From positions 1 to 64,000 of the forward strand of contig JAQWUP010000031.1 in assembly GCA_029242085.1 (NCBI GenBank): 64,000 nucleotides of DNA. The letters are read 5' to 3'. The stretch comes from Porticoccaceae bacterium. Lineage in GTDB: Bacteria > Pseudomonadota > Gammaproteobacteria > Pseudomonadales > Porticoccaceae. The first letter of the stretch is position 1. Every line of letters begins with the position of its first letter. Shown here in pieces: positions 1 through 9,286 of this stretch. Under the pieces are notes generated by a model. It worked only from the letters and a program-made list of their open reading frames with translations, made no database searches and was not told the origin of the DNA. Made by a program: the position numbers and the translations under genes.

Positions 1-510
1 AGTGCTCACGGCAACAAAGTCTGGCGATCCAGCTTTGTGCTGATGGATTATCTTACCACCTATCCGCCGGAGCAAGGCTCGCGGGTTCTCGACATAGGCT
101 GTGGTTGGGGTTTAACCGGGCTTTTTTTAGCCAAACAATATGCAGCTGAGGTGACCGGGATTGATATAGATGAGTCAGTGGCCCCTTTTCTGGCACTGCA
201 GGCTGATATTAATAAATGTGAAATGGAATTTCAGGCCAGGGGTTTTGAGACTCTAACAGGCGGAGAACTGGCTAATTACCAGACTGTTATAGGCACAGAT
301 ATTTGCTTTTGGGACGAACTGACTCAGCCATTATTTGATTTGTTGAAGCTGGCGATAAGTGCAGGAGTAGAAAGAATAATTATCGCCGACCCGGGCCGAC
401 CACCGTTTTGGGATCTGGTCGATAGGTCTGTCGTGGCCTTAGATGCTGAGGTGGTCACCAGGCGTATCTATGACCCCTGGAAAACGGAAAAATATATTTT
501 AGTCATATAA
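1..510 (+). CDS. Class I SAM-dependent methyltransferase, 3' part (starts before the window)
   Basis: The reading frame is open from base 1, before the first ATG at 37, so this is the C-terminal part of a longer gene. The glycine-rich SAM-binding motif I (DIGCGWGLTG) is followed by an acidic strand end (TGIDID), which is the class I methyltransferase Rossmann pattern. The residues before it (NKVWRSSFVLMDYL) resemble the small protein-lysine or nicotinamide-type methyltransferases, but the substrate cannot be named. It ends just before a strong bidirectional hairpin terminator and converges on the lipoprotein gene. The family is clear; the function is not. Confidence 0.8.
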   Translation, partial: SAHGNKVWRSSFVLMDYLTTYPPEQGSRVLDIGCGWGLTGLFLAKQYAAEVTGIDIDESVAPFLALQADINKCEMEFQARGFETLTGGELANYQTVIGTDICFWDELTQPLFDLLKLAISAGVERIIIADPGRPPFWDLVDRSVVALDAEVVTRRIYDPWKTEKYILVI

Positions 511-558
511 ACCTATTTAGTGGTTTCGATTGCATTCAAAAAGTCATGGTATACAAAT

Positions 559-595
559 AAAAATGCCGAGCTAAGCTCGGCATTTTTATTTTTCA
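559..595. terminator. Bidirectional intrinsic terminator
   Basis: The arms ATGCCGAG (563-570) and CTCGGCAT (576-583) form a perfect stem with a 5-base loop. The stem is extended by A's on the left and T's on the right, so either strand gives a hairpin followed by a U-run. It lies between the convergent methyltransferase and lipoprotein genes and can end both transcripts. Confidence 0.9.
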
Positions 596-630
596 AGTGA
601 AGTACGGAAGTAGCACTCTTGCCTACCAAA

Positions 631-2937
631 TTAAGGGGTAGCTGTTGCTTTTACTTCCTTAATAATCAAGCCTTGGTCTCTTTCAACAATGTACATAAGC
701 AGACCCTTGTAGACCTCACCATCAGGACGAGCAGCGAACGTTACCTCATAGGCAGTCTCTGTTTCACCAGTTACAACGACCGGGTCTGTAAAGAAGCTAG
801 GGTCAACATTTGGGTGTGCATCCTTTTCAAACTTAAACTTCACGGTCGTATCCGCAACTCCCGCAGGGAGTGAGGCTTTAAAGGACACCTTGCCACCATT
901 TGGAAATCTAAATGGTGAAATTGCTGTATTGTTGTTAGCCCAACCAGCCCAAGCCTCAGCCCCCGTTGGGAAGGTGAAAGCCCCGGTATCAGCGTTGTAT
1001 GTTTGACCGCCAAACTCACCCCAAGTAGCGTAGGGAGTAGTAGCGGCAGTTACCGTTACATCTTTGATAATTACACCCTGATCACGCTCAACGATGTACA
1101 TCAGCAAGCCCTTATAGCTTTCACCATCAGGTCTAGGAGCAAACGTGACTTCATAGGTGGCTTCTGTTTCGCTATTTACAACAACTAAGTCCGTAAAGAA
1201 GCTCGGATCGACATTTGGGTGTGCATCCTTTTCAAATTTGAACTTCACGGTTGTGTTCGCTCCACCTGACGGAAGCGCAGCTTTGAAGGACACCTTACCA
1301 CCATGAGGGAAACTAAATGGCACAATCGCTGTATTGTTGTTAGCCCAACCAGCCCAGGCCTCAGCCCCTGTTGGGAAAGTGAAGGCTCCTGTCTCGGCAT
1401 CGTAGTCTTGACCACCAAACTGTCCCCATGAGGCTGTTGTTGGAGAAGTTGCAGTTACTTTCACATTTTTGATAATTACCGGCGAATCACGCTCAACAAT
1501 ATACATAAGAAGACCTTTGTAACTTTCGCCATCAGGTCGAGCGATAAATGATACCTCATACTCAGCTTCAGTCTCACCAGATACCACAACTACATCTGTG
1601 AAAAAGCTCGGATCAACATTTGGGTGTGCATCCTTTTCGAACTTAAACTTTACAGTGGTATCCAGTCCGCCAGCAGGCAGCGCTGCGGTAAAAGTTACCT
1701 TACCGCCCATCGGGAAACTAAACGGCGCAATTGCGGTATTAAGATTAGCCCAACCAGCCCAGGCCTCAGCGCCTGCTGGAAAAGTAAAGGCTCCGGTATC
1801 GGAGTTATAAGTCTGACCGCCAAACTGACCCCATTCGGCGAACTCGCTGGGCGGTTCAGGAGCAACATTGACACCATCTGGCATAGCGATGCCACCGTGT
1901 TTAATGTCGTCCCAGTACCATGTCGCCGCAGGTTTACCTGAAGTGATACCTCCCCAGATCATGAGGAATGCTCCATACTCAACCGCGGGGTCTATTCCAC
2001 CTTCAATTGGATCACTGAAATCAAAATAGATAGTTTCCCACTGATTAGCCACTGAAGTGTACGCTTGGGCTACAACATTCTTAGCATTATTGGTAGCGTC
2101 TTCTAGCTTGAGCTGCACCTTAGTACCAGCGGTTTCTGACTTAACACGGACCGCAACCACAGGGTCTGCTTCACTTAGATAGAAGCTGAAGTCAGGAGCA
2201 GTTGTTTCACCAACAACGAGGTAAGCACCGGCCCAAGGTTTACCGTCGGCCCCAACTGACGATTTAACTACGGTGTTAGTAGCATCATCGGCATCTGCTA
2301 ACAGCGCCGAGAGGGTGCCAGGCACTACGTCGTCATTGGCTGTACCAATGTCCTTCCAATTATAGATCAGAGTTGAATCTTCAAAATCCAGCTCACTCTC
2401 AACAATAGGGAAAACGACGCAAGATCCATCGGCACAGTATTGAACGCTGGACCACTCACCCGCCTTTCCTTCGTCATTCGAAGCCAAAGTCGAGGCAGAG
2501 ACCGCTTCTCCAGCAGTACCACTTATATCGGTGAAAGAAATATTGAAGCTGACCATGCCATCCTCATCATCGGCGCTCATGGTACGTGCACCTGACCAAC
2601 TGTTGTGTTGGCCTTCGACGTCCACTTCAACGCCGTTGATCGTTACTGTAGGCTTGCTGAGAGATTCGCTCGCTGTAAAAGAGACCTTAACAGTGGCGCC
2701 CAGGTCAGCATACTGCAAACCTGTCTCAACAGCAGCCAACGTGACTTTGGATAAAGTCGGTGCAACTCCGTCAGGGCCTGCTGGGTCTGCAGCAACGTTG
2801 TCCGTGACAGAGTTACCGCCATCACCACAGGCTGACAGAACGAGTGAAAAAGAAAGTGCACAGACTGCACCGAACTTACTACTTTGAAAAAGACTGGACA
2901 TCCAGCCAACGGTATTGCTGGTTACTTGCGAACGCAT
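631..2937 (-). CDS. Outer-membrane-type lipoprotein with Ig-like domain, CBM-like domain and three 135-residue repeats
   Basis: 768 aa. A hydrophobic signal segment (about residues 20-36) ends in the lipobox LSAC with Cys37, followed by a Gly/Asp-rich linker, as in exported lipoproteins. Residues about 58-165 look like a bacterial Ig-like domain. About 183-350 resembles a beta-sandwich carbohydrate-binding domain. From Trp369 to the end are three tandem copies of one unit (Trp369, Trp504, Trp639), each opening WG(Q/E)FGGQ and containing KFKFEKDAHPNVDPSFFTD and GLLMYIVERD. The start at 2937 has a GGGGGA ribosome site; Met13 is a weaker alternative. A surface glycan- or ligand-binding role is inferred from architecture only. 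No enzyme domain was seen. It is monocistronic, with the terminator at 559-595 just downstream. Confidence 0.75.
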   Translation of the reverse strand: MRSQVTSNTVGWMSSLFQSSKFGAVCALSFSLVLSACGDGGNSVTDNVAADPAGPDGVAPTLSKVTLAAVETGLQYADLGATVKVSFTASESLSKPTVTINGVEVDVEGQHNSWSGARTMSADDEDGMVSFNISFTDISGTAGEAVSASTLASNDEGKAGEWSSVQYCADGSCVVFPIVESELDFEDSTLIYNWKDIGTANDDVVPGTLSALLADADDATNTVVKSSVGADGKPWAGAYLVVGETTAPDFSFYLSEADPVVAVRVKSETAGTKVQLKLEDATNNAKNVVAQAYTSVANQWETIYFDFSDPIEGGIDPAVEYGAFLMIWGGITSGKPAATWYWDDIKHGGIAMPDGVNVAPEPPSEFAEWGQFGGQTYNSDTGAFTFPAGAEAWAGWANLNTAIAPFSFPMGGKVTFTAALPAGGLDTTVKFKFEKDAHPNVDPSFFTDVVVVSGETEAEYEVSFIARPDGESYKGLLMYIVERDSPVIIKNVKVTATSPTTASWGQFGGQDYDAETGAFTFPTGAEAWAGWANNNTAIVPFSFPHGGKVSFKAALPSGGANTTVKFKFEKDAHPNVDPSFFTDLVVVNSETEATYEVTFAPRPDGESYKGLLMYIVERDQGVIIKDVTVTAATTPYATWGEFGGQTYNADTGAFTFPTGAEAWAGWANNNTAISPFRFPNGGKVSFKASLPAGVADTTVKFKFEKDAHPNVDPSFFTDPVVVTGETETAYEVTFAARPDGEVYKGLLMYIVERDQGLIIKEVKATATP
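634..1833 (-). repeat. Three tandem 405-bp coding repeats
   Basis: Unit 1 is about 1429-1833, unit 2 about 1024-1428 and unit 3 about 634-1023 (slightly shorter at its end). The landmark TGGGTGTGCA on the plus strand recurs at 811, 1216 and 1621, an exact 405-base spacing with no indels. Nucleotide identity is visibly high in the block encoding KFEKDAHPNVDPSFFTD and lower elsewhere. This fits duplication of a whole domain followed by divergence, or ongoing conversion. Confidence 0.9.
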
Positions 2938-3148
2938 AACTCCCCCTAGATGAGTTTTTATAATAAGTGTCTCTACTTACAGAAAAGACTATCGACTCAA
3001 TAATTCTCTGCGTCTCTGGCTGCAAGCTCCATAGTAAAGCGGTGAATAGGGATATATATGCGGTGAATCGGCTAATGGGTAGGCGAACCGACTTATTTTG
3101 CCGAACAACAAATGAAAATGCTGGTTTAAACCAATTAGGAGGCTTTCT

Positions 3149-3469
3149 TCAACCCGCTTTACTGCCACCGAGACAGTTTGGTGAATCCGGCGCTCCGCCT
3201 TGGTTAACAGACCATTCTGAGTCCGTGTAGGTATGCAGCGCCAGGGCATGCACTGGCCCTTTTAATTCATCAGCCAACAGTGCATAAATCGCCCGATGGC
3301 GCTGCACTAGAGGTTTGCCAACAAACTGATCTGAAACGACAACAACCTTAAAGTGACTCTCTGAGCCCAACGGCACCGAATGCATGTAACTTTCATTGGT
3401 CACCTGTAAAACCGCAGGGCTGCATTGCTCTGTAAGCTTTTCGGTGATTGTTGTTTCTATCGGGCCCAT
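3149..3469 (-). CDS. bolA: BolA family protein
   Basis: 106 aa, the usual BolA size with a short extra C-terminal tail. The family signature is visible: HFKVVVVSDQF, then LVQRHRAIYALLADEL, then VHALALHTYT, matching the class II KH-like fold of BolA. BolA proteins pair with monothiol glutaredoxins in iron-sulphur handling and affect morphology and stress responses; here only the family is shown. The ATG overlaps the oadB stop codon by one base (TAATG), so translation is probably coupled to oadB. This operon setting is unusual for bolA as I know it. Confidence 0.9.
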   Translation of the reverse strand: MGPIETTITEKLTEQCSPAVLQVTNESYMHSVPLGSESHFKVVVVSDQFVGKPLVQRHRAIYALLADELKGPVHALALHTYTDSEWSVNQGGAPDSPNCLGGSKAG

Positions 3470-4641
3470 TACATACCGCCAACGAGATTAATCATCACAC
3501 CAGCGGCAACGGCAGAACCGATAACACCTGCAACATTGGGACCCATAGCATGCATCAATAAGAAGTTTTGCGGATTGGCCTCAAGCCCCACCTTATTGGC
3601 AACCCGCGCAGCCATAGGCACAGCCGACACGCCAGCAGCACCAATGAGAGGGTTAACCTTATGCTTGGCAAAGACATTCATCAGCTTGGCCATCAATACA
3701 CCAGAGGCAGTACCAATACAGAAGGCAACTGCGCCGAGCCCTAAAATACCCATGGTTTCAGGGTTGAGGAATTTTTCGGCACTCATTTTTGAGCCCACCC
3801 CCAAACCGAGGAAAATGGTGACTATATTGATCAGCGCATTTTGCGTGGTATCACTGAGACGATTGACCACGCCACATTCGCGCATTAAATTGCCAAAGCA
3901 GAACATACCTAGCAGCGGTGCGGCATCTGGCAACAACATAGCAACCAGCACTAATAACGTAAGTGGAAAGACAATACGCTCAGCCTTGGTCACATAGCGC
4001 AACTGTTCCATTTTGATTTGGCGCTCATCCGGTGTGGTAAGCGCGCGCATGATAGGCGGCTGGATAATCGGCACCAGTGCCATATAAGAATAGGCTGCTA
4101 CAGCGATAGCACCGAGCAAATCAGGGGCTAGTTTACTGGTTACAAAGATTGCAGTGGGACCATCGGCGCCACCAATAATACCGATGGATGCCGCTTCACG
4201 GATACTAAAGTCAAGAATTCCAAAGTGACTCAACCCGACCGCACCCAGCACAGTGGTAAAAATACCTACCTGAGCTGCTGCACCCAGCAGCAATGTTTTA
4301 GGGTTAGCCAGCAGAGGCCCGAAATCGGTCATTGCCCCAACACCCATAAAGATCACTAACGGAAACAGACCAGTTTCAATACCTGCATGGTAAATGTAAT
4401 ACAGCAGACCGCCCGGGCTCTCCATATGCCCCATCGCATCATAGATGGGTGCAGCATCGAAACCAGCGCCGGGTATATTAGCCAGAATAGTACCGAAACC
4501 AATAGGGACCAACAGCAACGGTTCAAAGCCTTTGCTAATGGCGAGAAATAACAGTGCCAGTCCAACTATCATCATCACAAGCTGGCCGAGCTGCAGTTGC
4601 GCCAGGCCAGAACTCGCCCATAAACTCAATAGATTATCCAT
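3469..4641 (-). CDS. oadB: Oxaloacetate decarboxylase Na+ pump, beta subunit
   Basis: 390 aa integral membrane protein with many hydrophobic segments. The conserved [10 protein letters not shown] motif carries Asp160, equivalent to the Na+/proton-binding Asp of the Klebsiella subunit. The C-terminal [12 protein letters not shown] motif carries Asn369, also conserved in the pump. The beta subunit decarboxylates carboxybiotin and couples this to Na+ export across the inner membrane. It lies 13 bases after oadA and overlaps bolA by one base. The beta subunits of methylmalonyl-CoA and glutaconyl-CoA decarboxylases are close relatives, but the OadA-type alpha subunit next door favours oxaloacetate. 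Confidence 0.93.
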   Translation of the reverse strand: MDNLLSLWASSGLAQLQLGQLVMMIVGLALLFLAISKGFEPLLLVPIGFGTILANIPGAGFDAAPIYDAMGHMESPGGLLYYIYHAGIETGLFPLVIFMGVGAMTDFGPLLANPKTLLLGAAAQVGIFTTVLGAVGLSHFGILDFSIREAASIGIIGGADGPTAIFVTSKLAPDLLGAIAVAAYSYMALVPIIQPPIMRALTTPDERQIKMEQLRYVTKAERIVFPLTLLVLVAMLLPDAAPLLGMFCFGNLMRECGVVNRLSDTTQNALINIVTIFLGLGVGSKMSAEKFLNPETMGILGLGAVAFCIGTASGVLMAKLMNVFAKHKVNPLIGAAGVSAVPMAARVANKVGLEANPQNFLLMHAMGPNVAGVIGSAVAAGVMINLVGGM

Positions 4642-4654
4642 TTTCAGCGCCTCC

Positions 4655-6439
4655 TTAAGCCAGGGTTACCAAAACATCACCCACTGCGCAGTTATCGCCT
4701 GCCTGAATGCGCACCTCGACAATATTGCCGCTGGCGGGTGCACTAATGGAGGTCTCCATCTTCATCGCTTCGAGAATAATAATGGTCTCGCCCTCAGTGA
4801 CCGCCTGACCAGGCTGGACCAGCAACTTGACCACAGTGCCGGCCAGTGGTGCATTAACCGGACTGCCGCCAGTCGCGGCAACAGCGCTGGCAGCAGGTGC
4901 AGCGACGGCACCGCCAACCGGTGCAATACCACTGATATCACCACCATTGGCAACGCTGACTGTATAGGACACACCCTCCACAGCAACGGTATAGATCTCT
5001 TCACCCGCATCGTTGGTCTGTGCCGCTGGCTTGCCAGTGGGCACCGGCTCAAAGGCCGCAGGATTATCTTTATTTTGCAAAAACTTAAGGCCCACCTGAG
5101 GGAACAATGCGTAAGTCAATACATCATCAATCTGGCCTTCTCCAGCACTTAGCGCAAAGCCGTGCTCTGCCGACAGACCTTCGAGCTGAGTAGTCAGGGC
5201 CTCGAGCTCAGGCTCGAGATTGTCAGCTGGACGGCAGGTAATAACCTCTTCGCCTTCATCTAATACGCGAGACTGTAACTCGGCATTCATTGGCGCTGGT
5301 GTCGCCCCATATTCACCGCGCAAGACGCCGGACGTCTCTTTGGAAATAGACTTGTAGCGCTCACCTGTCAGCACATTGAGTACTGCCTGAGTACCAACAA
5401 TTTGCGAGGTAGGCGTTACCAGTGGAATATAACCCAGGTCTTCGCGCACTCGCGGAATCTCCGCCAGCACATCATCGAGCCTGTCTTCTGCGCCCTGCTG
5501 ACGCAACTGGCCTTCCATATTGGTCAGCATGCCACCGGGCACCTGCGCCACGAGAATGCGCGAGTCAACACCGCGCATTGAGCCCTCAAACTCGGCGTAT
5601 TTTTTGCGCACCTCTCTGAAGTAAGCGGCAATTTCTTCAAGCTTTTCAATGTTCAGGCCGGTGTCATGCTCGGTACCCTGAAAGATCGACACAACAGATT
5701 CTGTAGCAGAGTGCCCGTAGGTCATCGACATAGACGAGATAGCGGTATCAACATTATCAATACCCGCCTCTACACATTTCATAATGGTGCTGGTAGAGAG
5801 ACCTGTGGTGGCATGAGCATGTAACTGAATCGGAATATTAACCGCCTTTTTAAGGCGCGTTACCAGATCAAAGCCGGCGTAGGGCGTAAGCAATCCCGCC
5901 ATATCTTTTATACAGATAGAGTCGGCACCAGCATCTTCAATCTGCCTTGCCTGATCAACCCAGAGTTCAGTGGTGTGCACCGGGCTAACCGTATAAGAAA
6001 TTGTACCCTGAGCATGTTTGCCAACCTGCTTAACCGCACGCAGCGCAGTTTCCAAGTTGCGCATATCATTCATCGCGTCAAAAACACGGAACACATCAAT
6101 GCCATTAATCGCCGCGCGCTCAACAAACTTTTCAACCACATCATCGGCATAGTGACGGTAGCCAAGAATATTCTGGCCCCGAAAGAGCATCTGCTGTGGC
6201 GTATTAGGCATAGCCTTTTTAATTTCACGAATACGGTCCCAGGGATCTTCTCCCAAAAAACGGATACAGGAATCAAACGTAGCACCACCCCAGGATTCCA
6301 TTGACCAATAGCCAATCTGATCGAGTTTTTCAGCGATCGGCAGCATATCGTCGATACGCATACGAGTGGCAAACAAAGATTGGTGGGCATCGCGAAGAAC
6401 AACTTCCGTTATACCGAGCGCAGAGGTTTTAGAGGGCAT
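4655..6439 (-). CDS. oadA: Oxaloacetate decarboxylase alpha subunit (carboxyltransferase plus biotin carrier)
   Basis: 594 aa. The N-terminal carboxyltransferase TIM barrel is marked by [13 protein letters not shown] (Asp17), CIKDMAGLL with the catalytic-region Lys, and the metal-binding LHAHATTG. A Pro/Ala/Gly-rich linker leads to a C-terminal biotinyl domain whose ILEAMKME motif places the biotinylated Lys at about 560. It moves CO2 from oxaloacetate to biotin, yielding pyruvate, before the beta subunit uses the carboxybiotin. A pyruvate carboxylase subunit B would be very similar, but the beta and gamma genes on either side settle the call. The ATG at 6439 has a weak GGA upstream. Confidence 0.95.
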   Translation of the reverse strand: MPSKTSALGITEVVLRDAHQSLFATRMRIDDMLPIAEKLDQIGYWSMESWGGATFDSCIRFLGEDPWDRIREIKKAMPNTPQQMLFRGQNILGYRHYADDVVEKFVERAAINGIDVFRVFDAMNDMRNLETALRAVKQVGKHAQGTISYTVSPVHTTELWVDQARQIEDAGADSICIKDMAGLLTPYAGFDLVTRLKKAVNIPIQLHAHATTGLSTSTIMKCVEAGIDNVDTAISSMSMTYGHSATESVVSIFQGTEHDTGLNIEKLEEIAAYFREVRKKYAEFEGSMRGVDSRILVAQVPGGMLTNMEGQLRQQGAEDRLDDVLAEIPRVREDLGYIPLVTPTSQIVGTQAVLNVLTGERYKSISKETSGVLRGEYGATPAPMNAELQSRVLDEGEEVITCRPADNLEPELEALTTQLEGLSAEHGFALSAGEGQIDDVLTYALFPQVGLKFLQNKDNPAAFEPVPTGKPAAQTNDAGEEIYTVAVEGVSYTVSVANGGDISGIAPVGGAVAAPAASAVAATGGSPVNAPLAGTVVKLLVQPGQAVTEGETIIILEAMKMETSISAPASGNIVEVRIQAGDNCAVGDVLVTLA

Positions 6440-6527
6440 GATTATGTCCGTGTAAGTAAATTCTAGTTAAATTAGCGTGCAGTGGTAATTATCGGCTATT
6501 TGGATATTAATTTGGCTATAAAGTTGG

Positions 6528-6764
6528 CTATTGAGAGCGATGCTGATCAAGGGCGGCCTGAATAGCTTTGACAATACGTGGCTCAACCGAACCCTGTACC
6601 GCTGCCGTCGATGCAGAGACAACCTCTGTCTCCTCTGGCGCCAAACGGTTGACCACCGATGACATCAGGCTGGTAATTCCAACCAATAAGGTTAAGAAGG
6701 TAAACACGGTACCCATGCCATACAGCATTAGATCCGTTCCCTGAGCAATAAGCGTTGCTTCCAT
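6528..6764 (-). CDS. oadG: Oxaloacetate decarboxylase gamma subunit
   Basis: 78 aa with one N-terminal transmembrane helix (LMLYGMGTVFTFLTLLVG), then a Glu/Ala-rich cytoplasmic linker and a short amphipathic end, the OadG layout. This subunit anchors and assembles the alpha-beta complex. The C-terminus has a single His, whereas the Klebsiella protein has a His-rich zinc-binding tail, so metal binding here may be reduced. It is the first gene of the oad operon, 88 bases upstream of oadA and divergent from argS. Confidence 0.88.
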   Translation of the reverse strand: MEATLIAQGTDLMLYGMGTVFTFLTLLVGITSLMSSVVNRLAPEETEVVSASTAAVQGSVEPRIVKAIQAALDQHRSQ

Positions 6765-6942
6765 TAATATTCCAAAGTTTTTCTATAATAAGAGCCATGA
6801 AACCATCTAAACATAGGTTCCGGCGGCGCCAAATGCAAAACTATAGCAATAAGCCGGATTTTTGCAAGTTAGGGTTTGCTTTCAGCGGTGGTAAACCTAC
6901 AATCCACGCTCTATTAAAGCCAAAACACGGGAAAACACCACA

Positions 6943-8664
6943 ATGCGCATTAAAGAGCTTCTCAATCAGCGATTTTCAGCCGCCATGCAGGCCGCCGGAA
7001 TTCCCAGTGAATGCTCCCCGACTCTAGCGTTAAGCGGTAAACCTCAATTTGGTGACTATCAGGCCAATGGTGCCATGGGCGCGGCCAAGCGCATGCAAAC
7101 CAATCCGCGTGAGTTAGCGCAGAACATCCTCGCCAATCTAGACCTCGATGGTATCGCCGCAAAGTTGGAAATTGCCGGTCCCGGATTTATAAATATCCAT
7201 CTTGATGCAGAATTTTTAGCTCACAGTTTGGCACAGCCGCACTCCAGCGCCGCCTCTAATCATCAAACTGTGGTGGTCGATCACTCGTCCCCCAATCTGG
7301 CTAAAGAAATGCATGTTGGCCATTTGCGCTCCACTATTATCGGTGACTCCCTATCTCGGGTTCTGGAATATCAGGGTCACAGAGTTATTCGCCAGAACCA
7401 TATGGGCGACTGGGGCACTCAGTTTGGCATGTTGATCGCCGAACTCGAGGAACATCTCGGTGAGGGTGAGCAAGCAGAACTGGCTCTCAATGATTTAGAG
7501 GTGTTTTACCAGCAGTCGAAAAAACATTTTGATGCAGATCCAGAATTTGCTGACCGCGCTCGCGCCTATGTAGTGAAGCTACAGTCTGGCGATCAATATT
7601 GCCGCAATCTTTGGCAGCAATTTATCTCTGTCTCGGTGGCCCATAATCTCGATATTTATGAGCGCCTCAATGTCGGCTTGCGCGAAGAGCATATTGCTGC
7701 CGAGAGCTCTTATAACGATGATCTTGAAAATGTCGTGCAGGAACTTGTCGATCAGGGTCTGGCGGTCGAATCGAATGGCGCCAAAGTCGTCTTCCTCAAT
7801 GAGTTGGCAGATAAGAATGGCGAGCCATCACCAATGATCGTGCAAAAATCTGGTGGTGGTTTTCTCTATGCCAGTAGCGACTTGGCAGCACTGCGTTACC
7901 GCATCAATATATTGGAAGCCGACAGGATTCTGTACTTTATCGATGCGCGCCAATCACTGCATATGAAGCAGGTCTTTATCACCGGTCGCAAAGCGCGCTT
8001 TGTGCCTCCTCAGGTAAGCCTTGAGCACCATGCCTTCGGCACCATGATGGGCAGCGATGGACGACCTTTTAAAACTCGCAGTGGCGGCACGGTTAAGCTG
8101 GCGGATCTGCTGGTCGAGGCAGTTGAACGCGCCGAGCGTTTAGTGCGCGAAAAAAATACCGATCTCAATGAGGATGAGATAAAAGTCGTGGCACGAAAAA
8201 TTGGTATTGGTGCGATTAAATATGCCGACCTGAGTATTACCCGCACCAATGACTATATTTTTAACTGGGATGCCATGATGTCTTTTGAAGGCAATACTGC
8301 GCCCTACCTGCAATACGCCTATACCAGAATTTGCAGTATCTTCCGCAAAGCCAATATTGATGCCGAGGCCTTTTCAGCGCCCATAGATCTCACTCAGGCG
8401 CAGGAAAAAAACCTCGCGTTTAAACTGCTCCAGTTTGATGAGGTGATCGACCAGGTCGCGGCGGACTGCTACCCACACACACTCTGCACCTACCTCTATG
8501 AATTGGCTAGTGCCTATATGACATTTTATGAGCATTGCCCAGTGCTAAAAGAGGATGTACCGGCAGCGACACAGCAAAGCCGCCTGCAGCTTTGCGCTCT
8601 GACCGCTGAAACTCTAGCTAGGGGTCTAGACCTTCTGGGTATTGAGGTTATGGAGAAAATGTAA
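6943..8664 (+). CDS. argS: Arginyl-tRNA synthetase
   Basis: 573 aa, close to the usual 577. Class I signature HVGH lies at residues 124-127 ([16 protein letters not shown]). The region [18 protein letters not shown] stands where KMSK occurs in other class I enzymes, as is typical of ArgRS. The N-terminal Arg-specific domain ([10 protein letters not shown]) and the C-terminal anticodon-binding DALR domain ([12 protein letters not shown]) are both present. It charges tRNA-Arg, a species of which is encoded at 32831-32907. The ATG at 6943 gives the standard N-terminus. It is divergent from oadG and ends 6 bases from the convergent macro-domain gene. Confidence 0.97.
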   Translation: MRIKELLNQRFSAAMQAAGIPSECSPTLALSGKPQFGDYQANGAMGAAKRMQTNPRELAQNILANLDLDGIAAKLEIAGPGFINIHLDAEFLAHSLAQPHSSAASNHQTVVVDHSSPNLAKEMHVGHLRSTIIGDSLSRVLEYQGHRVIRQNHMGDWGTQFGMLIAELEEHLGEGEQAELALNDLEVFYQQSKKHFDADPEFADRARAYVVKLQSGDQYCRNLWQQFISVSVAHNLDIYERLNVGLREEHIAAESSYNDDLENVVQELVDQGLAVESNGAKVVFLNELADKNGEPSPMIVQKSGGGFLYASSDLAALRYRINILEADRILYFIDARQSLHMKQVFITGRKARFVPPQVSLEHHAFGTMMGSDGRPFKTRSGGTVKLADLLVEAVERAERLVREKNTDLNEDEIKVVARKIGIGAIKYADLSITRTNDYIFNWDAMMSFEGNTAPYLQYAYTRICSIFRKANIDAEAFSAPIDLTQAQEKNLAFKLLQFDEVIDQVAADCYPHTLCTYLYELASAYMTFYEHCPVLKEDVPAATQQSRLQLCALTAETLARGLDLLGIEVMEKM

Positions 8665-8670
8665 GCCCGC

Positions 8671-9177
8671 TTATTTGCCGATTTGGTTTCTGTATAACGC
8701 CGTTGTCACTGGGTCAAAACAGCAAAAAACCACCGACTCCATAAGGGGGTTTTGGCGCAGCGCGCTGTTCACCTCTGCAATCGCAACCTTGATGGCGCAC
8801 CTTGTGGGAAATCCCGACTCGCCGCAACTGATAGCCGGAAATGCGATACTTTTAACATTGTGTTTTTTGGCCTCGATCATGGCCTTGTGATAGCAAGAAG
8901 CCAATAACTGTTCTTCTCTGTGTTCACCGCCCCGCCATGCTGACCCTACTGTGTGAATAACCATATTTGCCGCCAATCTGAATCCTGGAGTCACTCTGAT
9001 TTCACCCACTGGGCAATGCCCTATTGCCTGGCAGGCATGTTCAAGTTCATCTCCAGCTGCGCGCCGAATAGCACTGCTGACGCCATTGCCACCGGCCAGG
9101 CCATAGTCAGCGGTATTTACGATAACGTCGACATTTAATTGGCTGATATCGCCCTGATGGATTTTAACTCGGTGCAC
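8671..9177 (-). CDS. YmdB-like macro-domain protein with altered catalytic residues
   Basis: 168 aa single macro domain aligning along its length with E. coli YmdB (VKIHQGDI, WRGGEHREEQL, FPAISCG). GTG start, with GAGG about 10 bases upstream. Macro domains bind ADP-ribose and its derivatives; YmdB removes O-acetyl or ADP-ribosyl groups. In my alignment the key YmdB positions differ: Asn25 is Asp24, Asp35 is Ser34 (GVSSAI instead of GVDGAI) and Tyr126 is Ser121 (CGESGFP). It may therefore bind without the usual chemistry. It follows putP by 109 bases on the same strand, and a 7-bp inverted repeat lies between them. Confidence 0.85.
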   Translation of the reverse strand: MHRVKIHQGDISQLNVDVIVNTADYGLAGGNGVSSAIRRAAGDELEHACQAIGHCPVGEIRVTPGFRLAANMVIHTVGSAWRGGEHREEQLLASCYHKAMIEAKKHNVKSIAFPAISCGESGFPTRCAIKVAIAEVNSALRQNPLMESVVFCCFDPVTTALYRNQIGK

Positions 9178-9240
9178 GCGCTTTTAACCTCGAAATGAAC
9201 ATTCCAAGTATAAGAAAACAAGCACTCTAAAATGTTGATG

Positions 9241-9270
9241 GCTGTCACAACAAAACCGTGAAATGACAGC
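9241..9270. repeat. Inverted repeat downstream of putP
   Basis: The arms GCTGTCA (9241-9247) and TGACAGC (9264-9270) are perfect complements with a 16-base loop. No good T-run follows on the minus strand, so it is a weak terminator or attenuator candidate between putP and the macro-domain gene, or a protein-binding site. Confidence 0.4.
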
Positions 9271-9286
9271 ATCAGGTAGGCAGGAC

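Noticed and set aside
4445-5152. 235-codon plus-strand open frame opposite oadA and oadB
   Set aside because: It spans the junction of two strongly supported minus-strand genes, has low-complexity composition and matches no family.
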